In this document: positions 19,497 through 28,971 of the stretch, in pieces | Layout: every line of letters begins with the position of its first letter | Position numbering within the stretch: position 1 is the stretch's first letter | Source of the DNA: Methylococcaceae bacterium | GTDB lineage: Bacteria > Pseudomonadota > Gammaproteobacteria > Methylococcales > Methylomonadaceae | NCBI GenBank assembly: GCA_016715325.1 | Contig: JADKAL010000003.1 | Coordinates: 124,001-188,000, forward strand | Direction: 5' to 3' | DNA length: 64,000 nucleotides | The notes under the pieces: model-generated | Database searches by the model: none | Told to the model about the DNA's origin: nothing | What the model saw: the letters and a program-made list of their open reading frames with translations, nothing else | Position numbers and translations under genes: made by a program

Positions 19497-20206
19497 TACC
19501 AGCCTTCCAGCGGTCTTAAATTTTCAAACTGAAGCGTATTCCATTCCATGTAATTGCCTAAATAAACACGGGTTTTTTCTTTTGCAAATTCGATGCTGGC
19601 AAATTCGCCGTGAATGCCGAGCATGTCTATGGCTAAGGTTTTGCGTCCGTTCGGGGCAATAAAAGGCAATTCGCCTTCGCTGCCGATACAAACGGCTGAT
19701 TTAACATCGACGATTTTGTATTTTAGCCGGTTTATAAAGAGGTACGTCCCCAGCATCTCCTTGTGCATCGTGTTTTCTGCAGTCTCATTGAGGGCAACGG
19801 CTTCATTCAGCGGATTACCCATTTTCAAGAATTTATTGAGGGTTTTGACGGTTTCAGCCGGTAAAGCTTCTTCATATTCGAAACAAATCGCGTAAGATCC
19901 TTGCGCTTCGGCAATCCAGCCGCGCCCGCCGTTTTCGGTCATCATGTACCATTCGTTCCAGTTGCCGTCTTTCCAGCCGATTTTCAAGCGTCCGATGATG
20001 TGGAAATTAACGCCTTGGTATTTCCCTTCAGTGCCTATCATCAGCGGACTCATGTCGTCAGGCAGCACTGCCATTGTGCCGATGCTTTCAACATCAATAT
20101 CATGCCGGACGATCATCGAACTGCAAAACGCGCAGACCGCATAAACCGAAACATTCGATTGAAAGATCACCTCAGCGCCGCACGATGGACAGTTGAATTT
20201 TTTCAT
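19496..20206 (-). CDS. DUF4178 protein with zinc ribbon
   Basis: 236 residues. The N-terminal zinc ribbon CPSCGA...CAFCSS (residues 5-29) is followed by two DUF4178-type beta domains (about 50-120 and 150-220; NEWYMMTENGGRGWIAEAQG is the first). There is no membrane segment. It is the first gene of the minus-strand cluster that continues through a second DUF4178 protein, a 46-residue membrane protein, DUF350 and an aminopropyltransferase. The role is unknown; co-occurrence with PspA-like or polyamine genes elsewhere suggests envelope stress. Confidence 0.82.
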   Translation of the reverse strand: MKKFNCPSCGAEVIFQSNVSVYAVCAFCSSMIVRHDIDVESIGTMAVLPDDMSPLMIGTEGKYQGVNFHIIGRLKIGWKDGNWNEWYMMTENGGRGWIAEAQGSYAICFEYEEALPAETVKTLNKFLKMGNPLNEAVALNETAENTMHKEMLGTYLFINRLKYKIVDVKSAVCIGSEGELPFIAPNGRKTLAIDMLGIHGEFASIEFAKEKTRVYLGNYMEWNTLQFENLRPLEGW

Positions 20207-20263
20207 TCTTAACTGAAAGTTATCGATAAGTAGTTATAGATTCAGTCTTGTGAAGTCTTAAGT

Positions 20264-20360
20264 CCCGTTCGCCCTTGTGCTCTCTTTGGGTATTGAGCCT
20301 GGCGAAAGGTGGTCTGTGCTTCGACTAGCTCAGCATGAACGGTTCAGACTTTAAAAGGCC
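20264..20360. repeat. Dispersed palindromic repeat, copy 1
   Basis: Begins CCCGTTCG, contains GAGCCTGGCGAAAGG and TCTGTGCTTCGACTAGCTCAGCA, and ends CAGACTTTAAAAGGCC. The middle arms pair imperfectly (TTGAGCCTGGCGAA with TTCGACTAGCTCAG). Closely similar copies lie at 47423-47499 and 61721-61856. This copy carries about 20 extra bases between GTTCG and TGAGCC. It occupies most of the 303-base gap between the DUF4178 and sensor-kinase operons, which otherwise shows no gene. Confidence 0.75.
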
Positions 20361-20509
20361 TAATCAATAGTAACGAGTTGTTTAAGCAATTTTAATGGCT
20401 TCATTTGAGATTCGCCATTAAAGATTGATGTAAATTAAGTATAGTGATCATTTAATAATGCCGGTAGTGAGCGATGCCGTAATGTAGAGGCTTTATATTT
20501 GGTTTTAGA

Positions 20510-22117
20510 TCAAGATTCGGAGGTGTTCGCCAGCCTTAACGAGATTGAAAATAATGCACCTTGCTCGGAAGGCAGGATTTCGATACCGCCTTGATACGCT
20601 TTCAACAACGATAATGTAATCGCTAAGCCGAGACCGGTTCCACCGGCGCTTCGGCGTGTGGTGAAAAACGGGGTAAATATTTTGTCTCGATTGGCTCGGG
20701 AAATCCCGTTGCCGTTGTCTTGAAGTTGGAGTTTGATGCGATCGCTGTGGATAAGTGATGAACAAATATCGACTCGGTTCGATTGGTGCTGAAGGCTGTT
20801 TTCAAAGAGATTATGAAACGCCATCGATAACACTTCCGGCGCAATCGCCAATTCAACGTCCGGTAGATGAAGAAGGTTTAAAGACAAACCTCGTGCCGAA
20901 AACCGGTTTTGTAAATCGTCCAATACTGTTTTTAAACGACATGTTTTCTCAGTTGTCTCTAAAGCGTCTGCGCGGGCTAATTCAAGCAGACGATTAACCA
21001 GTTGCCTGAGCCTTAAGGTATCGGCAAGCAGATTGTCGATAAAGCGTTTTTGACGATCTTTATCCATTGTATCGAGATGATCGTGCAATAATTCTAATGC
21101 CCCCTGCATGGCTGTCAGCGGCGTCTTGAATTCATGCGACATGTGGGCGGCGAATCGGCGTAAATAATCGGTGCGTTCATTGAGTTCTTGCGACAAATTA
21201 ACGAAGCTTTCCGAGAGCCGGGCTATTTCATTGGTGACCGGAAATTTTAACGGTTCGATTTCTTTCTGTTTGCCTTGTCTGATGCGGTGGGTTTGCGAAA
21301 TCAATTCGCGAATCGGTCTTGAAATCGACGATGAGACGAAGGCGACCAGTAACGCAACTAAGGCGAGAATAACGAACGAAACCAAAAAGACTTTTTCCTT
21401 CACTGCATACAGATGTTTAATAATATTTTCAGGCGTTCGCGATAGATAAAGAACGCCTTGCAAGTGTTGGTTTTCGATTATCGGAAAGGCGATGAAAACG
21501 CGTATCAATGTTCCTCGGCTGATGGAGTATAAGGGTGGCGGCGGTTGATCGGATAATCGCTGCCTTATCACGCTGGCGTAATAGCCTTTCAACGCATTTT
21601 TAACTTCCGGTATGTGCGCCAGAGATAATCCGACTTCTTCACGTCCGGCGATAACCGTACCGTTTATATCGAGCAATCGAATTCCTGAAAGCGTGACGTG
21701 TAATGTATCTTGCATGACAGGCGTAAACTGAATGCCGATTTGTTGCGCAATGGGGTCAACAGACGTATTCGCTGCAATCGCTTCAGGTCTGCGCGGTTTA
21801 ATCGGGTTTATTAAATTTAAAGTCGGTATGATCGGCTGATAGACCGATACGGGCATCGGCAGGTTTGCTAGATATCTGCCGAAATCGCTATTTTTAGTCG
21901 TTTGATTGCGGATTAATAAGCGAAAACCAGCCGACAATGCCGCCGCCTGCGAAATCAATTCTCGTTCGGTTTGTTGCACCAGTTCGTTTTCATAAATACG
22001 AAAAAAATACAAACTGGCTAACGGCAAGGCTAAAACCATCAGTGTGACGATAAGCAAGATGTTGCGGAGACGGAATAATCGCCGCCTTACAAAAGGAAGT
22101 CTAGCGTTTATCGGCAT
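20510..22117 (-). CDS. Membrane sensor histidine kinase
   Basis: 535 residues. Two membrane segments (~19-40 and ~242-262) bracket a ~200-residue periplasmic sensor region, followed by a HAMP linker. The H-box MSHEFKTPLTAM has the phosphoacceptor at His328; N-box NLFENSLQHQ, G1 DNGNGI, F-box FTPFFTT and G2 GGTGLGLAI are all present. It overlaps the response-regulator gene by ten bases and is the last gene of the exosortase operon (28491 to 20510). It probably senses an envelope signal tied to the sorted VIT/VWA protein, which is inference from gene order. Confidence 0.9.
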   Translation of the reverse strand: MPINARLPFVRRRLFRLRNILLIVTLMVLALPLASLYFFRIYENELVQQTERELISQAAALSAGFRLLIRNQTTKNSDFGRYLANLPMPVSVYQPIIPTLNLINPIKPRRPEAIAANTSVDPIAQQIGIQFTPVMQDTLHVTLSGIRLLDINGTVIAGREEVGLSLAHIPEVKNALKGYYASVIRQRLSDQPPPPLYSISRGTLIRVFIAFPIIENQHLQGVLYLSRTPENIIKHLYAVKEKVFLVSFVILALVALLVAFVSSSISRPIRELISQTHRIRQGKQKEIEPLKFPVTNEIARLSESFVNLSQELNERTDYLRRFAAHMSHEFKTPLTAMQGALELLHDHLDTMDKDRQKRFIDNLLADTLRLRQLVNRLLELARADALETTEKTCRLKTVLDDLQNRFSARGLSLNLLHLPDVELAIAPEVLSMAFHNLFENSLQHQSNRVDICSSLIHSDRIKLQLQDNGNGISRANRDKIFTPFFTTRRSAGGTGLGLAITLSLLKAYQGGIEILPSEQGALFSISLRLANTSES

Positions 22118-22800
22118 GCGTCGAGCTTATAACCGACACCGTGAACGGTTTCGATAATGGCGTGACAGCCCGCCTCGGCGAATTTCCGGCGAATATGACG
22201 GATATGACTATCGATCGTGCGGTCGCTGACGTAAACATGGTTGTCATATGCGTTATCCATAATATATTCCCGGCTGAAAACCCGGCTCGGATGATTGGCA
22301 AACAGCATCAACATGGCGAATTCGGTCGCAGTCAGCGCTACCGGGTTATCATCCCAACTTGCCGAATGCTGTTCCGGGCAAATTCGTAACTTTCCAAAGA
22401 CAAGATTTCGGTTGGGCGTAGCGAGTTTCGGTGGGAGAACTCTCCGTTTTAGAATTGCGTTAATGCGTGCGACTAATTCCCGTGGACTGAACGGTTTAGT
22501 TACGTAATCGTCGCCCCCGATTTCCAAGCCTAAAATTCGGTCGATTTCGTCGTCGCGCGAGGAAAGAAATAAAATGGGAATTTCCGAGGTTTTACGCAAC
22601 TCGCGGCAGACTTCGAGACCGTCCATTTCAGGCATATTGATGTCCAAGACAATGAGGTCGATGCCGACGGTGTTAAAACGCGCTATCGCGTCGCGACCGT
22701 CTTCCGCTAATGTGACTTTCATGCCCGCTTTTTCCAGCGCAAAGACGATCACTTCACGGATATGAGCATCGTCGTCGACGACGAGGATATGTTTGGTCAT
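22108..22800 (-). CDS. OmpR-family response regulator
   Basis: 230 residues. The receiver domain has the acidic pocket DDD at 9-11, phosphoacceptor Asp53 (VLDINMPEMDG) and Lys102 (VTKPFSP). A C-terminal winged helix with VSDRTIDSHIRHIRRKF follows. It overlaps the M23 peptidase gene by four bases (ATGA type) and the kinase gene by ten, so translation of the pair is coupled. Its targets are unknown; autoregulation of the operon is plausible. Confidence 0.93.
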   Translation of the reverse strand: MTKHILVVDDDAHIREVIVFALEKAGMKVTLAEDGRDAIARFNTVGIDLIVLDINMPEMDGLEVCRELRKTSEIPILFLSSRDDEIDRILGLEIGGDDYVTKPFSPRELVARINAILKRRVLPPKLATPNRNLVFGKLRICPEQHSASWDDNPVALTATEFAMLMLFANHPSRVFSREYIMDNAYDNHVYVSDRTIDSHIRHIRRKFAEAGCHAIIETVHGVGYKLDACR

Positions 22801-23387
22801 GATGGCATTGCGCCCAGCAAAAAAATATTAGGATCGATATAAAACATTCTCTTCCATCCTTGAGGCAGGTTTAGCCGGTATTCGCTAATCATAGGAAATA
22901 AACGGCTGATTGCAAAATGTAAATGCGGCGGTTTACCGGAGGCGTTTCCGGTGCTGCCGACCGAACCGAGTTTATCTCCCGTTTTCAAGTATTTAAAGGA
23001 GACGGTCGATATTTCTCGTAAATGCGCATAGTAATAAAATCGCCACTTAGCGCCGAGCATCAAGACGACATTGCCGCCCATCGCTATAGTACCGGTGAAT
23101 ATTACAATGCCGTCCGTTGCGGCAACCACCGGCGTGCCTTCTTCGGCGAAAATATCAATGCCTTTATGGACGCCCGAACGCCCCCACGGATAATACCAAA
23201 ATGAAGATGAATTCCAATCGTTGGAAGTCGCGCCTTCTACCGGAATCTGTTTGCCGCTTTCAGGAATGGAAAATCCGGCTAGAAAAAGTCCTAACATAAT
23301 TATCGAAGAGCACTTAACGGCTTTGTTCAGCAGTGTTTTAGTTTTGAACGGCGAAAGCCCTGAGTGAAAAATATTTAGTATTGCCAT
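22797..23387 (-). CDS. M23-family (LytM) metallopeptidase
   Basis: 196 residues with an N-terminal hydrophobic signal (about 25-43). The zinc site is complete: GVHKGIDIF (HxxxD) and the PHLHFAI HxH motif, plus YYYAHL. M23 enzymes cut peptidoglycan cross-links. It is embedded in the exosortase operon, overlapping the DUF4173 gene by 13 bases and the regulator by four. It may open the wall for passage or display of the sorted protein. Confidence 0.9.
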   Translation of the reverse strand: MAILNIFHSGLSPFKTKTLLNKAVKCSSIIMLGLFLAGFSIPESGKQIPVEGATSNDWNSSSFWYYPWGRSGVHKGIDIFAEEGTPVVAATDGIVIFTGTIAMGGNVVLMLGAKWRFYYYAHLREISTVSFKYLKTGDKLGSVGSTGNASGKPPHLHFAISRLFPMISEYRLNLPQGWKRMFYIDPNIFLLGAMPS

Positions 23388-24865
23388 TGGTTATTAGCAG
23401 TCGGTAGATGATGATTTATCAATTCTGGGCTTTCGATTGCCGAAGTTTCGTTCCATTGACTTTGCTTACGCCATGTCCACGCACGCCAGTCGGCTCGGTC
23501 CTGAGCTAATTGAGCCTCGAGTACGGTAATGATTAAACGCGCTTGTTGTGTTTTGTACGGACTGTAGCGAGCATTTTGTTTAAACCAATGCAATGCTGGT
23601 AAAGATTCCGAACCTAAGGTTTCAAGGAGGGCTAAATCGATGTTCGAACCGGTTCCGGTTACTTCCTTGCTGTGAGCAACGTTATAATCGGCGATTATGC
23701 GATCAGTATTAATAAAACATGTTGAATACAGCGTGATGATAACTACAAGAGTATTTGCATCAATTAGCCAGGCGTTATCATATTTGTTATAGATTTTAAG
23801 GAAAATTACGAACAGACCGGCGGCTGTCAACATCATTCCCGCCAGCGCCGCGATCCTAAGATAGGTTAATGAATAGGCTTCGATATAATGCAACAAGCGA
23901 TTAATGGCGGAAAAGGTGAGGAACAGATTTTGTCCGAGCCATAAATACACCATTTTCTTCGCAGATTCGGTTTGAAGCGATTTCCTAGATTCATTAAACG
24001 TTATTAAAACGAATGCCGCCGTCAAAAAATTAATGAATAAAAGCGGATAAAATCCGGAGTGTGCGTATTCGGCGTAGGTCAATCCCAGCGGTAATGCTTC
24101 GTTGCGCCACAGAAAAATAACATCCAAACTATTTTGGATGAAGAAAAGTCCGTTGAACAACATTAACGATAGAATCAGATTTTGCGGATTTAACCATCGT
24201 TCCAAGTCGATTGAATCCGGTGCAATTTTCGGATCAATTAGCGGAAAACGCGGTCTTAACAAACCCCATAGCAGCATGGCGGCTAACAACCAATAAAGCC
24301 AACGAAACAGCGAGACGAAAGGATTTAAAAATTCAAAATCCGCAAGGCTCAAAATCCTGCCTATTATAGGATTGGCTTCCGCAAACAAACTGCTGAACAC
24401 GATTGTTAACATTAGCGGAAGCACGGCAAACCTGAAACTCACACCATAACGGATATTGTTTTTTCGAATTCGCAGGATGCTTTTAAAGTCTTTGTACCAT
24501 TGCCATCCGGTTTGTTCGCTGAAACGGCAAATGTCGTTCAGCCAAAGCACGGCGGAAACCGTTTTTTTACGCTTTTGCAAGATGATCAGGCTCATGAGCC
24601 CGAATATCGACATAACGATTGCGAGTAAGCTCGGCGATTCAATTAGACCGATTATGAGCGTTGTTATACAAAAGGCAATCAATTTACTTTGCCGCGCCGC
24701 CAATAATTGCCGGTTTGAGATGATCAAAATCGCAAAAATTAATCCGGTATAAAGCCCTGCCGTCCACCCGATAGGATGTTTATAAAACAAAATATCGGAT
24801 ATTGCGACCAGAGCAATACATATAATCTGCTTTCTTAGCAAAAGACGATGATTAATGTAAAACAT
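23375..24865 (-). CDS. DUF4173-type integral membrane protein
   Basis: 496 residues from ATG at 24865, chosen because GGAGG lies nine bases upstream; an open extension to 24940 would overlap the VIT gene more deeply. About ten or more membrane segments are visible. LGLTYAEYAHSGFYPLL matches the core of DUF4173 proteins. The last ~90 residues are soluble. It overlaps the end of the VIT/VWA gene by 14 bases. In this operon it is the most likely accessory membrane component of the sorting system; its biochemical role is unknown. Confidence 0.78.
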   Translation of the reverse strand: MFYINHRLLLRKQIICIALVAISDILFYKHPIGWTAGLYTGLIFAILIISNRQLLAARQSKLIAFCITTLIIGLIESPSLLAIVMSIFGLMSLIILQKRKKTVSAVLWLNDICRFSEQTGWQWYKDFKSILRIRKNNIRYGVSFRFAVLPLMLTIVFSSLFAEANPIIGRILSLADFEFLNPFVSLFRWLYWLLAAMLLWGLLRPRFPLIDPKIAPDSIDLERWLNPQNLILSLMLFNGLFFIQNSLDVIFLWRNEALPLGLTYAEYAHSGFYPLLFINFLTAAFVLITFNESRKSLQTESAKKMVYLWLGQNLFLTFSAINRLLHYIEAYSLTYLRIAALAGMMLTAAGLFVIFLKIYNKYDNAWLIDANTLVVIITLYSTCFINTDRIIADYNVAHSKEVTGTGSNIDLALLETLGSESLPALHWFKQNARYSPYKTQQARLIITVLEAQLAQDRADWRAWTWRKQSQWNETSAIESPELINHHLPTANNQWQY

Positions 24866-26981
24866 GGCTGTTAACCTCCGGTTTACGGGAGCGATACAGC
24901 GTCCAGCCGCCCAATATCGCCATAATGCACAGACCTGCAAAGGTGGAAGGTTCGGGTGTCGCGCCGCCGGAAAAATTTTGCGCCAACATGACAGGCTGCG
25001 CTAAGGCGATAGAACCTGGATTTTCTCCATATGCTTTTCCGGTGATGCCTTTTACCCTCGGCAACGGCACATTTTTGTCTTCCGCTTGTTCTGGATGGGC
25101 GTTGACAATTTTTTGCGATACCGCAACAAAGGCCGTCCATTGCGACGTGAGCGAAAAATCCAGTCCTAAAGCGGTCACTTTTTCTTTTAGGCTATTTTCT
25201 GAATCAGTGGTACGACGCATGTAAGACGGCGTATTGATTAGCCGCATCGCATCGGCAATTTGGGTCCGTGCCCATATAATAGGAATGGGATTGATAAGAT
25301 CGTTAGACGCGTCCGGTAAATCAACGGTTAACGGTAATTGAGCTTTGCGTCCGTTCACCAAGCCGCTGATTTTTATGGTATGTCGGCCTGATTGTTTGTA
25401 TTTCCCCATGATGCGAACGGCACTGCCTGCGAAAAGATCGGGGATTCCGACCGGACTTGTTTCGCTAACCTCCAGATCGCCCCAATCGATAACAATGTCG
25501 GTCAGTACCGGGCTTTCCAATCTGCCGGCTAGTTGAATGGCTGCATCGTCCGATTTTTCCGTCGGATCGATAAAGCGGGTAAATCCCCGGCCTTTCGCCG
25601 CCATTTCTTCCAGCAAAAACCGGTTGACCGAAGTCCCGACGCCGAGCGCATAAATCCTGGCCGATGCGATTTTTTCCGATATTTGGGTGAGTACTTCAGA
25701 TTCGTTGCCGATATAACCGTCGGTTAGAAATACGACTAGCCGTAATGTGTTATCAATTGGCGGTTTTGCAAAAGCTTGTTCGATTGCTGAGGGGATTTCA
25801 GTGCCGCCGTCGGCCGTTAAGCTTTCAACATAGTGTAATCCGGCTTTAATATTTTCAGCGGTCGCGGCGACTGGTTCAGTCGTAAACTCTTCTGCGTTTT
25901 TGCTGAAACGAATAATGCGAAAATAATCGTTCGAATGTAGATTATTGAGTGCGTGTTTCATGAATACTTTACTTGCGGCGATAGGTTCTCCGTCCATCGA
26001 ACCGGACGTATCCAAGACGAATACCATTTCTCGTGCGGCAATGTCTTTTACCGCCGGCAGCGCAGGCGGTTCTAATTGGATACTGAAAAATCCTCCGCGA
26101 TCATCTTTATGCGCCAGCAATCCTGCTTGGGTCGAGTTACCGCTTAACTTGTAGCGCAATACAAAGTCTTTGTTATCGATGGTTTTTCCGTTAGCCAATT
26201 GAATAATTCGTTGGTTAATCGACGGCTTTTCCACTGAAATAGCATGGGTTTTACTGCTTAATTCAGTAATCGGAAGTCCGCCGTCTAACTCAACGCGAAT
26301 AGAGACACGTTCTTTATCGATGATGTCCGGGCTGTTAAGTCCTGCAACCTCCGGGTAGGCCGGTAGTTTCTCGACTTCCCATTGTCCGAAGGACGATTTA
26401 CTGTTTATATCCGCATCGGGCTCCGGCGCTTTTCCGGATCCTGCAGATTGATAACGCGGCCCAACAACCAAGGGCAAGACCAGTTCATACTGACCGTCGA
26501 CTTTCGGTAATGTGTGACAATAGGTGAGAGTAATTTGCACCGGCATTTTGGGCATAAGGTTGGCAATTTTCTGAGTGAACATATTCGGACGCTGTTCGGT
26601 TAACAAAGCAGCAGCTTTGCCTTCCTGTTTGGCGTTATCGAATACGGTGATCGCCTCTTCGATACGTTGAATTTTAGCTTCCACGCGTTCGTCGCCAACA
26701 TCCATCACCATGCGCTGAACTGCGGCATGTTGATTTAATGGAAATAGGTATGTGGCATGTAAGGGCTTGTCGGAAGGATTCGTAAAGGTTTGTTTTACGG
26801 TGACGGTCACCAAATCGCCTTTCACGTTAGCCGTTAAATCGGTTTTTAATAACGGGAAACTAATTTTTTTGCCGTCGACCATTGTCTCGATTGTACCGCC
26901 CGGCTCGGTGATAATTGAAAATGCGCTACGCGACATTAGTAATAAAAGTAAAACGGTTAGCGGCTTAAAAGTTCGTATCAT
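24852..26981 (-). CDS. VIT/VWA-domain protein with PEP-CTERM sorting signal
   Basis: 709 residues. A signal peptide (MIRTFKPLTVLLLLLMSRSAFS) is followed by a VIT domain (~25-160, with ATYLFPLNQHAAV), then a VWA domain whose MIDAS motif DTSGSM lies near residue 322. The C-terminus is a classic PEP-CTERM signal: PEPSTFAG, a hydrophobic helix, then YRSRKPE. The exosortase gene immediately upstream overlaps by 17 bases, so this is almost certainly its dedicated substrate. AGGAG lies eight bases before ATG. VIT/VWA proteins bind metal-dependent protein ligands. The nearest known parallel is the VIT-domain partner of the XrtN sortase system. Confidence 0.92.
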   Translation of the reverse strand: MIRTFKPLTVLLLLLMSRSAFSIITEPGGTIETMVDGKKISFPLLKTDLTANVKGDLVTVTVKQTFTNPSDKPLHATYLFPLNQHAAVQRMVMDVGDERVEAKIQRIEEAITVFDNAKQEGKAAALLTEQRPNMFTQKIANLMPKMPVQITLTYCHTLPKVDGQYELVLPLVVGPRYQSAGSGKAPEPDADINSKSSFGQWEVEKLPAYPEVAGLNSPDIIDKERVSIRVELDGGLPITELSSKTHAISVEKPSINQRIIQLANGKTIDNKDFVLRYKLSGNSTQAGLLAHKDDRGGFFSIQLEPPALPAVKDIAAREMVFVLDTSGSMDGEPIAASKVFMKHALNNLHSNDYFRIIRFSKNAEEFTTEPVAATAENIKAGLHYVESLTADGGTEIPSAIEQAFAKPPIDNTLRLVVFLTDGYIGNESEVLTQISEKIASARIYALGVGTSVNRFLLEEMAAKGRGFTRFIDPTEKSDDAAIQLAGRLESPVLTDIVIDWGDLEVSETSPVGIPDLFAGSAVRIMGKYKQSGRHTIKISGLVNGRKAQLPLTVDLPDASNDLINPIPIIWARTQIADAMRLINTPSYMRRTTDSENSLKEKVTALGLDFSLTSQWTAFVAVSQKIVNAHPEQAEDKNVPLPRVKGITGKAYGENPGSIALAQPVMLAQNFSGGATPEPSTFAGLCIMAILGGWTLYRSRKPEVNSHVLH

Positions 26982-28491
26982 GGTTTTTCTCCTGAGAGGT
27001 CGGCGGGTTTATTTCTAATGCAGAAAATAAATTTTTATCAAAGAGTTGTGCATCAGAGTTGGGTGTATTCAGCGGTGTTATGCGCTGTAAGGCATACCAA
27101 GTGCTGTGCGGCTGTTGAAGCCACATCCACACAACTTCCGAAACATTGGTGCTGAATCGGCGAAATTCGGAGTAAAAAGTGACGGACACCCGCCATTGCG
27201 CCCCGTCCGGTCCGGTAGCGATATAAATAGCCGTGGGTATCGGTTGATAGTGAATGCCTTCATAAGTGACATTGAAACCTAATCCTCGCAAGCATTCGTC
27301 GGGCGAATGCAAATGGCGTAGCGGCGAATCCGTGCGAATCAATAAGACGCTGCTGTTATCCCCGTATCGCATTTTCAATGCACTACCGCCGTATTGTGTG
27401 AAATAGGCACGTTCCTGGCGGGTTAAGGCGATGGTTTGTCCGTAATAGCCGTTTAAAAACTGCGGTAAACTGAGCGGGCTTTCAGAATGAGATACATCTA
27501 AGGGGCTGCGCGGCAGGGACACAATCGCAAGGGAAAGGCTTAAAAAACCGGCGGCAAGCAGCGTTTTTATTTTAGTATTTTGTTGAGTATCGCTTATTAG
27601 AGACTCTTCTTTTTTTGGGTTTTTTAACGGCTCTGATTGTCGTCTGCTACAGATCAAGACCAAGGGCAGGGCGGCAAAAGTTAGACATATCAATCCGATG
27701 ATGTCGTGCCAAGGTTGAGCCATGACATTGATTCCGCGGATTTTTTCGGGGTAAACCATGAAAATCGATAAACATACGATACGGATTGTGTTGGCTATTA
27801 AGGCGCTTATGAAGGTCAGAATGCCGATGAATAGACTTTTTCTTATCGAAGGTTTTATGATGCACATGAATGCAACATATAAAATCCCCAGTAACGTTAG
27901 GCTTTTGACGCCGGAGCAGGGCAGGTCGACTAGAACATCGCGTCCATCTAAAAGAATTCTAATGCCGGCGCATTTAACTTCCGTGAAAAATCCTTCCAGC
28001 ATGAGGCAGGTGCCGTTTGCCGATAGGTGCTGCAAGCCGAAACCGATAAGCCGTTGCAGAATACGTTCTAAGGGCAAAGAAAAAGCAAATAACAAGGCGA
28101 GCCAGCCGGGCGACAAAGCGTTTCTTCGAGCGTTAACGCGCATCATTAAAGCAATCGCATAGACGTCGAATACCAATGCGACTGCGCCAATCACGTTGAT
28201 AGCGAATAGTTGACCGAGGCTCCGAATAATAGCGGTGCTTGCCAAAATCAGGATCGGCTTGGCATCCGAGTTTTCGCCGGACGGGGTTATCGGACTCCGT
28301 AAGCTCCAAAGAAATAAGCCCGCGCACAATAAAAAGACCCAGCCGCCGGTTGAATCCAATGCGGGATCGAACCATGAGCGGAAGAGCCACGTCATCGGTT
28401 CGAGCGCAAGCACTACCATGCCGCAGCCCGTTATTATTTTGGCGGCAGATGCCTTATTTAATAAAAATGCGATTAGTTTACGAATGTCCAT
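26965..28491 (-). CDS. Exosortase with C-terminal EpsI-like domain
   Basis: 508 residues from ATG at 28491; a TTG seven codons upstream is the alternative, and neither has a clear ribosome site. About eight membrane segments are seen. Counting from the TTG start, the exosortase catalytic set is Cys199 (DLPCSGVKS), Arg244 (ANTIRIV) and His269 (QPWHDIIGL). After a basic linker at ~290-310 and one more membrane helix, residues ~345-490 form an EpsI-like periplasmic domain (LHSPDECLRGLGF). Fusion of sortase and EpsI is a recognised variant. It would cut PEP-CTERM proteins at the inner membrane; its substrate is the adjacent VIT/VWA gene. Confidence 0.9.
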   Translation of the reverse strand: MDIRKLIAFLLNKASAAKIITGCGMVVLALEPMTWLFRSWFDPALDSTGGWVFLLCAGLFLWSLRSPITPSGENSDAKPILILASTAIIRSLGQLFAINVIGAVALVFDVYAIALMMRVNARRNALSPGWLALLFAFSLPLERILQRLIGFGLQHLSANGTCLMLEGFFTEVKCAGIRILLDGRDVLVDLPCSGVKSLTLLGILYVAFMCIIKPSIRKSLFIGILTFISALIANTIRIVCLSIFMVYPEKIRGINVMAQPWHDIIGLICLTFAALPLVLICSRRQSEPLKNPKKEESLISDTQQNTKIKTLLAAGFLSLSLAIVSLPRSPLDVSHSESPLSLPQFLNGYYGQTIALTRQERAYFTQYGGSALKMRYGDNSSVLLIRTDSPLRHLHSPDECLRGLGFNVTYEGIHYQPIPTAIYIATGPDGAQWRVSVTFYSEFRRFSTNVSEVVWMWLQQPHSTWYALQRITPLNTPNSDAQLFDKNLFSALEINPPTSQEKNHDTNF

Positions 28492-28512
28492 GTCGTTATC
28501 ATGACCGGACAA

Positions 28513-28971
28513 TTTGCAACTAGAATGGACAGGTTATGGATTTAATATGGAAATTTTGTGCAGTTTATTGAATCGGCTCTTTATTGTTTGAACCTAAGAT
28601 GTAAGAGTTTCTAGCATTGTTTACAGTATTTAGGAGAATACTGTAAATGAACATCCATAAATGTACGAAACTGAATTTATTAGACCGTCAATAAAATCTG
28701 GCAACTATTCTAAGGCCGATCCTAGAAAGAGAAGCATTTGGATTTAATGCCGAAGATCATAGAAAATCGACTCTTCATATTACGATTAACACAATATTGT
28801 TCGAATACTTGCTTGTGAAAATAAAGTAAAATGATCGTATAGCTTAATCAAAGCATGACTAATTTTGAGTAACGCTTTTGTAAGTTTTAGATAAGTTGAT
28901 ATCAACCCTTCAAAATATTAAAGCATTAAGTCGTGCTCAAAATTTAAACTTCAAAATAAAAAAGGAAAAAA
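28513..28971. other. Divergent control region between the exosortase operon and the dehydrogenase
   Basis: 459 AT-rich bases without a gene. It must hold both promoters. The only clear structure is the palindrome at 28620-28647. AAGGA sits eight bases before the dehydrogenase ATG. Confidence 0.55.
28620..28647. promoter_or_regulatory. Perfect 11-bp inverted repeat, possible operator
   Basis: TTTACAGTATT and AATACTGTAAA are exact reverse complements separated by TAGGAG. No T run follows on either strand, so it is not a typical terminator. It lies 129 bases upstream of the exosortase start, where a regulator such as the operon's own response regulator could bind. Confidence 0.5.
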
